Source: Scedosporium boydii (Eukaryota > Ascomycota > Sordariomycetes > Microascales > Microascaceae). From it: 64,000 nt of DNA. A program made the translations under genes and the position numbers. Under the pieces are notes generated by a model. The model worked only from the letters and a program-made list of their open reading frames with translations. It ran no database searches and was not told where the DNA came from. Within the stretch, counting starts at the first letter, position 1, and each line of letters starts with the position of its first letter. Positions 58,940 to 64,000 of this stretch are shown here, in pieces. Location of the stretch: the NCBI GenBank assembly GCA_002221725.1, contig NJFT01000060.1:124001-188000 (forward strand). The letters run 5' to 3'.

Positions 58940-60881
58940 TCGGTGGGGTTAAAAGGAAAACGCTGCAACATTGGATGCCCTCTCAATGCATTGAAGTCCC
59001 AAGCTGCATTGAGCGGGAGGGGCACGCGGGACACAGCGGGTTAAGCCTAGTAGAACCAATTGGGCTGACTCACAGGCAAACCCTTCGAATCTCTGGTCGC
59101 CCTGAATTAACACAGGATGGTAATAGCCCGCATTGCAGATTTTCCACCAAAACCAACTCTGACACGGTGACTCGAATTGCCTTTCGTCGGTCGACGTTGC
59201 CTGTGGCGCCGAATGACTCATCATTGGCTGTTGAAATACGCCACGACGCCACACATTAGTCACGGCATTCCCCAGACTTCGACCTCCTTGTCGTTGCATT
59301 GAGAGACTGGGGAGCATTGAGCATTCAAATTCCTTGCTGCCCCGATGCGAAAGCACCCAAAGCCAGAGGCAGCAGATCAATATCGCACCCAGTTCTCCGA
59401 TAATCATAACATATTTCAATTCCCACGCAGACATTTGGGGACATATCCTCGCCGATGCCAAAACAGGGGACGTCACTGGTATTATCGACTGGGAGATGGC
59501 GGGCTTCTGGCCTGAGTGGTGGGAATCAGAAAGCTCTATTTGGTGGTCGGACTACTCTAAGTTGGTGGGTGGACGTCGTCAACCAAGTTATGCGAAAGTA
59601 CCCTCTTGAAACCGATGCCGATATTGATGTGGAGATGTTCCAAAATTACACACTACGGAGTAAACTAGCTCCACGAACTTGAGGTCGATCCAGCCGTCGT
59701 GTACGGAGTAGATCGCTGTCGTCTCTTCCCATTGTCAGTTGTTGGTGGCATGGTCGCTTACATAAGGCAAACCAGATAAAAGGAACTCTTTGAGCCGGCC
59801 CCTCGCTAAATAGAACTCAGAACAATCATATCCCCATTTTACATACACATACAAGACTTGACTCAGAGGCGTAGCAGGGGTGGCATGGCAATTACTATTT
59901 CCAGCGAGCCGTGGTGCCTCACTACATGATGTTCCATTTTGTTCCATTTGGTTCAATGGTTGCAATCCTTGCCCATCGACCCCCACCCCCGACGTCCTTT
60001 GCGAAGGGCCGTGTGTTTTCGTAGCAATGGCCCATAAGCAGCTCTAGTTATTCATTCCATCCGGTGAAAACGAAGTTTGCGCCAGAGAGGTCCAAATAAA
60101 ACATCATGTAGCGACACACTACCTCGGTACAATTTGCTAGAACTGGGAATTGCAATGCTACCACTGTTACGCCTTTGGGTCAAGTCTCTGTATGTGTAGA
60201 ATGGGGATATGATTATTCTATATCCCCAGTGGATTCAAATACAATTGTATATCTTTGATTTGGGGAATTTCTTTGTTATGTCAGCTGCACATGCAAGCAG
60301 GCTGACGGCTATGCCAGTTAGCTCCCACGAATTCCATGCCACAGGTCACGTACCGGTTGAAGCATCAATATGTCAAGAGAGAGAGATTTATTTTACTTGT
60401 ACGCGTCGTTCGCGGCTTCTACAGAGGCAGCCATGGTCCGGCGTTGTCGTTGTCAGAGCACGGCCAGCGCTTAGTACCTAGTATACCGATATGCTAGTCA
60501 TTGGACTTGTATGACGTAGTTAGGGTGGGCGACAAGAATGTACTGTGTACCTTGAACTCCAACATCCAGGCTGCTGCAACTTCCACCCCGCAAGCTTGAT
60601 CACATGGCTGGACGCGCATGAATGCTCAGTCTCAAGTGCTCTCTGTCTCCGCCTCCTTCGTGCGACTTCCAAACTTTCCAAACGCAAACACCAATCTTTA
60701 GTAGTAGCTGCGATCCAAACGAAACAGAAACCCTCGCATCCCGTTCCCCCCGTCAACGCATGGCCCGCGGGATCTCCACCCCGCACCGCCCATGGGCCCC
60801 GCGTCCCTAGACATTACTCGTCGCCTCTTCCTCAGCCGCTTCAGCTCTTCATTTCCTTAGATTTCACGTCGCGCAGTGACC
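58940..60881. other. Intergenic region with a decayed APH fragment
   Basis: Apart from the phosphotransferase relic (59415-59682) no gene can be supported. TACGGAGTA, a one-base variant of the dispersed motif, occurs at 59654 and 59702. A CT-rich tract near 60780-60880 probably belongs to the promoter or leader of the PHAF1-like gene. Confidence 0.55.
59415..59682 (+). pseudogene. Relic of an APH-family phosphotransferase (3' part, frameshifted)
   Basis: A fragment with the end of an aminoglycoside-phosphotransferase fold begins at FNSHADIWGHILAD and continues through GDVTGIIDWEMAGFWPEWWE to about 59565. There the homology jumps to the +1 frame (WWVDVVNQVMRKYPLETDAD) and ends at a TAG at 59680. 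The two frames abut with no room for an intron, so this is a frameshift. The 5' half (N-lobe) is absent. The catalytic HxD survives as HAD, but the Asn expected four to five residues later reads His. It is not the same subfamily as the larger broken gene at 22.3-23.3 kb. Confidence 0.7.
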
Positions 60882-62484
60882 ATGACTTTATTCACAGGCC
60901 AGCTCTATCCAAAGAGAGCGCTGGGATTCCTACGTATGTAAAACCGGACCTCTGTGCTGAGCGGGCAAAGCCACTAACTGCTCGGTAGCGCTCGGTGCCT
61001 CCCTCCACTCTGTTCTCACACGCCTAAAGGCAGAACCAACGCGCTTCCCACAGCTCGAGCTCCTCTATTCCCGAGAACAACCCGTCCACGAGCCCGTAAC
61101 CGTTAACCTCCCCGCAAACGGCCTCCGTCTCCGCTTCGATGGCGCCCAACAGCGCCTACGCCTCATCGAAGTGATCGATTTCACTCGAAACCACATCACC
61201 TTTAATGACCGCGACCTAGTCCGCCCAGGTTCAGCCGCACCGGCTGCAGGCGACGCTGGCGGACCGTCATTTAAGCACATATACCACAAACTGTTGGGGC
61301 CGACCTATGCAGGAGAATACATCCCGCCTAATGGAGAAGACGGATCGGATACAGGTGTCTATGTTCTATCGTACCCCGGCGTCGCATTCACGTTCAAACT
61401 GCCCGCGTCGAGATATTCTCCTGACAAAGATGTGGTTTCCTTACTATCAGCCTCTCCCAACCAAACGGCAACCTCGATGGCGGTCTTCGACGGGCCGTCC
61501 TGGGCAGAAGCCAGGCAAACGCTGTGGACTGCGATATTACCGAGTATCAAGTCCAACCCCGCATTACCACGAACTAAAGACGTCTCACCCGATGAGATAT
61601 CGTTAGTGAAGATATGGGGAGGAGGAAAGTTACAGCTCTTCCGGAAATGGACCAACTCCTCGACCTGGATTAGCCTTGGTGAAACCACCCCGCAGGAACT
61701 CGTAATCGAGCTCGGTCCCCCGGACGCAATTTACCGAAAGAATGACAAGAGGATGACGATTCATAAACTACGGCACGTGGTGGGTGGAGGAGACCCTGGC
61801 GAGACCGGCGGCCGACCAGAGGACCTCACGGATACCGACCAGTCCTCCTTAATGACCGGCTCCGAAGATACAAACGACGAGGACGTAGTCGAGGAAGAAG
61901 CTTCCGGAAGTGTGTCCGGCGAGTGCTTCTACAATTACTTCTACCAAGGTTTCGATATTCTCGTTTCCACGCCCGTCCCTCCATCTAAACGTCCGCCCGG
62001 TGAACAAGGTAAAGGAATCATCCCGGAGAGTCACACCAAAAGCACGAACTCCGACCAGCTCGTCGCAACAAAACTCGTCCTCCACGGAAACATCCCGGGC
62101 TCGTACGAATTCAACCGCCACCGCCGCTGCCCTTGGGACATTTCCTACCTCGAGGACGCGGCAAATGATACGCCCTGTCCCAACTCGGAGACGAAGTTCA
62201 CCGATATCGAGGAGAGTCTCAACGAGCGATGGAGGCCTCTGTACCCTCCCGGTGAAGGCGAGAATCACCAGCGGGGCATGGTGCTGAACCGCGGATGGGG
62301 GGATAGCCCGGGGAGCAGCTGCGAGATGCTCGGCGGTTGGGAGGACAGTAGCACCACGGCCGCTGCCAACTTGCCCAAGGGTGCGGATGGGAGCGACGAT
62401 TCGACCACGACGCTGTATGGCTTCCCGGGATTGGTGTTTGAGGTGCTTCGCAATGGATATGTGAATACTGTTACTGTCTTTTAA
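60882..62484 (+). CDS. PHAF1 / UPF0183 (C16orf70-like) family protein
   Basis: Exons are 60882-60933 and 60989-62484, giving 515 residues. The intron (55 bases) has GTATGT, CTAAC and TAG signals. The N-terminus MTLFTGQLYPKRALGFLPLG followed by ASLHSVLTRLKAE is the family's characteristic start, and NLPANGLRLRFDGAQQRLRLIEVIDF, YPGVAFTFKLP and the C-terminal LYGFPGLVFEVLRNGYVNTV match its conserved blocks. The human member binds phagophore membranes with BCAS3; the fungal role is unknown. An acidic, disordered insert (residues about 275-300, TGSEDTNDEDVVEEEASGS) interrupts the domain just before FYNYFYQGFDILVS. The start was set by the short first exon, since the second exon alone lacks the family N-terminus. 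Confidence 0.88.
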
Positions 62485-62885
62485 TGGGGTCAACCTGTGG
62501 TAGACCTACACGAATCTTTGGTTCTTTTCGTTTTGCGTTGGGGCGTACGTAGGCACGATGAAGTTCTTTTGATTGCATTTCAGCTGGGGGGGTTTGGATT
62601 CTGGTGGGTATGGTCAGCGGATACGGACTTGCATGTGGCTTCTGCATTTACCATTTATCACTGCCTGTAAGCGCCACTAAACGGATGGGCAGCGCATATT
62701 TTAAATAGAGATTTGGGTTGAAAACCTGTTCTTCTTTCTGGTGGGAGAGACATTGATTAAATCTCATGTTCTATCTACTGGTTTGACACAACCGCAATGT
62801 ATACAGTGGAACCCAGCTTACTAGGTTCGGTCGGACAATCTACTCTTACATCCTCCGTGACCCATCAACGATCCATTCCCACCCT
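62485..62885. other. Intergenic region between convergent genes
   Basis: It contains the 3' flanks of the PHAF1-like and SAM37 genes and nothing else recognised. Confidence 0.6.
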
Positions 62886-64000
62886 TCATGGCCTCGCCTC
62901 CACCTCAACATCCCTCCCCGCCTGAACCGCAAACTCCGAAGTCCCAAACCCCCACCCCTCACCCCCCGTCCCACCGACAGCACTCATCGTAAAATCCAAC
63001 ATGGCGCCAATCTCCCCAAACCTCCCCAACCCGCGCCCCTGCCTCTCAACATACCAAACATGAGGGCGCGCCTTAATCTTCGGCCCGGGTCGCAACCCGC
63101 TCGCGGCAAGGCTGTAGAGGTACGCGACTGTGGGCACGGCGGAGAGGGTAGCGGAGAGCAGGAAGGAGGAGCGGGCGTCTAGGCCGCGGATTTTTTCTGT
63201 TGTGCGGCGGCGCCATTCGGTGGTGTAGATTGGGCCGAGGGTGGGGATGGATTGGATGATGTGATGGAGGAAGCGGGTGGTTGTGGAGAGGAGGGTGTGC
63301 TTGTGAGGGGTGGTCGGGATTAGTTCGCTCGAGGAGGGGGCGGTGGCGGTGGATGATGTGTTTATCTTGGTGTAGAGGTCTACGAGTTGGGGGAAGTCGC
63401 TGCGGAGGAGAGTGCGTAGCCAACACTGGGGCACTTCCGGGGCGAGCATCAACGCGAGGTGGGCATAGAGCAACCATGCTGTTGCGGAGTACTCTCCCTC
63501 GCCACCGACGATGACGGTCCCATCCACGACCCCGTCTCGTATCGTCAGAAGCGCGTCCTTAGCGAAGGAATAAAGCCTAATTCCAACCATCTGCTCAGCC
63601 GTCATCGACTCCACGACAGTCTTCCTCCTCCTCGTGAGCCCTTTCCACCTAAACGCCGGAGCCTTTTCCTCCTCCTCCTCGTCCTCATCATCGTCATCCC
63701 GCCCATCGGCCTCCATCTCGCTAAAGCCGAACCTCTCAACGCGCCTCACGGCCTCGGCACGGAGAGCCGGCGGTACGGTCCACGTAAGAGGGAAGGGTAG
63801 GATGGAGCTGTACGCGGGGCGCGTCGTGGCAGACCAGTTCGTCGAGGAGGCGTAGAGTGATAGGTCGACGAGGGCCGAGGCGCGGGAGGTGAGGTACGTC
63901 TCGTAGGCGAGAGCATCGGCGCGTTGCGCCGGGGTCAAGGTGGCGGGGAGGTTTAGGTGGCGGGCGAGGTATGTGACGATGTGTCGGTAGCCGCTTGTCC
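62886..64000 (-). CDS. sam37: SAM37/Tom37-metaxin family protein (5' end outside window)
   Basis: The frame is open from the stop at 62886 to the right edge, so the N-terminal GST-like half is missing from the window. The visible 371 residues begin SGYRHIVTYLARHLNLPATL, the metaxin/GST-like helix, then continue with AYETYLTSRASALVDLSLYASSTNW. An acidic run of Asp/Glu lies near the middle. The C-terminal block LDARSSFLLSATLSAVPTVAYLYSLAASG resembles the fungal Tom37 C-terminal domain. Sam37 helps the SAM complex insert beta-barrel proteins in the mitochondrial outer membrane. Assignment is good but not certain, because the N-terminal domain cannot be seen. Confidence 0.75.
   Translation of the reverse strand, partial: TSGYRHIVTYLARHLNLPATLTPAQRADALAYETYLTSRASALVDLSLYASSTNWSATTRPAYSSILPFPLTWTVPPALRAEAVRRVERFGFSEMEADGRDDDDEDEEEEEKAPAFRWKGLTRRRKTVVESMTAEQMVGIRLYSFAKDALLTIRDGVVDGTVIVGGEGEYSATAWLLYAHLALMLAPEVPQCWLRTLLRSDFPQLVDLYTKINTSSTATAPSSSELIPTTPHKHTLLSTTTRFLHHIIQSIPTLGPIYTTEWRRRTTEKIRGLDARSSFLLSATLSAVPTVAYLYSLAASGLRPGPKIKARPHVWYVERQGRGLGRFGEIGAMLDFTMSAVGGTGGEGWGFGTSEFAVQAGRDVEVEARP

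Overview
The window reads as nuclear DNA of a filamentous ascomycete (Pezizomycotina, most likely a sordariomycete). The evidence is short introns (about 50-120 bases) with GTAAGT-like donors, CTAAC-type branch points and TAG/CAG acceptors, together with fungal-type protein families: GWT1, a kinesin-5 with a BimC box, an Rrn9-type Pol I factor, and a GT2 polysaccharide synthase. I see no CRISPR array, rRNA, convincing tRNA or intact transposon. Exon boundaries were worked out by hand from splice signals and reading frame.

Layout. The left part (1-29.7 kb) is gene-poor. It holds a glycosyltransferase family 2 gene (2604-4282, +), an 11.5 kb stretch without a supportable gene, a P-loop kinase-like gene (15790-16782, -), a conserved hypothetical gene (20074-21561, -), an aminoglycoside-phosphotransferase-like gene interrupted by two in-frame TAG codons (22298-23338, -), and GWT1 (24617-26225, +). 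The middle part (29.7-38.4 kb) is dense: an oleate-hydratase/MCRA family gene, a membrane-anchored Dabb-domain gene, a nicotinamidase and HMG-CoA reductase. After another sparse stretch with one doubtful gene (42436-43250), the right part (44-64 kb) is densely packed with housekeeping genes: PIG-U/GAB1, NOP7 (pescadillo), RRN9, kinesin-5, valyl-tRNA synthetase, a PHAF1/UPF0183 family protein, and SAM37 running off the right edge.

How the genes relate. Two genes serve GPI-anchor synthesis and attachment (GWT1 and GAB1), and two neighbouring convergent genes serve ribosome production (NOP7 and RRN9). HMG-CoA reductase feeds ergosterol synthesis, and nicotinamidase feeds NAD salvage. The valyl-tRNA synthetase gene has an in-frame upstream ATG that adds a basic mitochondrial presequence, so one gene probably supplies both cytosol and mitochondria.

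The most unusual signals are: (i) a 9-mer TACTTCGTA/TACGAAGTA found 15 times, always outside coding sequence, against about 0.5 expected by chance; (ii) a palindrome ATCAATTGAT found 7 times between genes; (iii) the phosphotransferase gene whose only visible lesion is TAG-TTT-TAG, a candidate either for a young pseudogene or for the A-to-I stop-codon editing known in sordariomycetes; (iv) an oleate-hydratase homologue in which the GGRE motif carrying the bacterial catalytic glutamate reads AARK.
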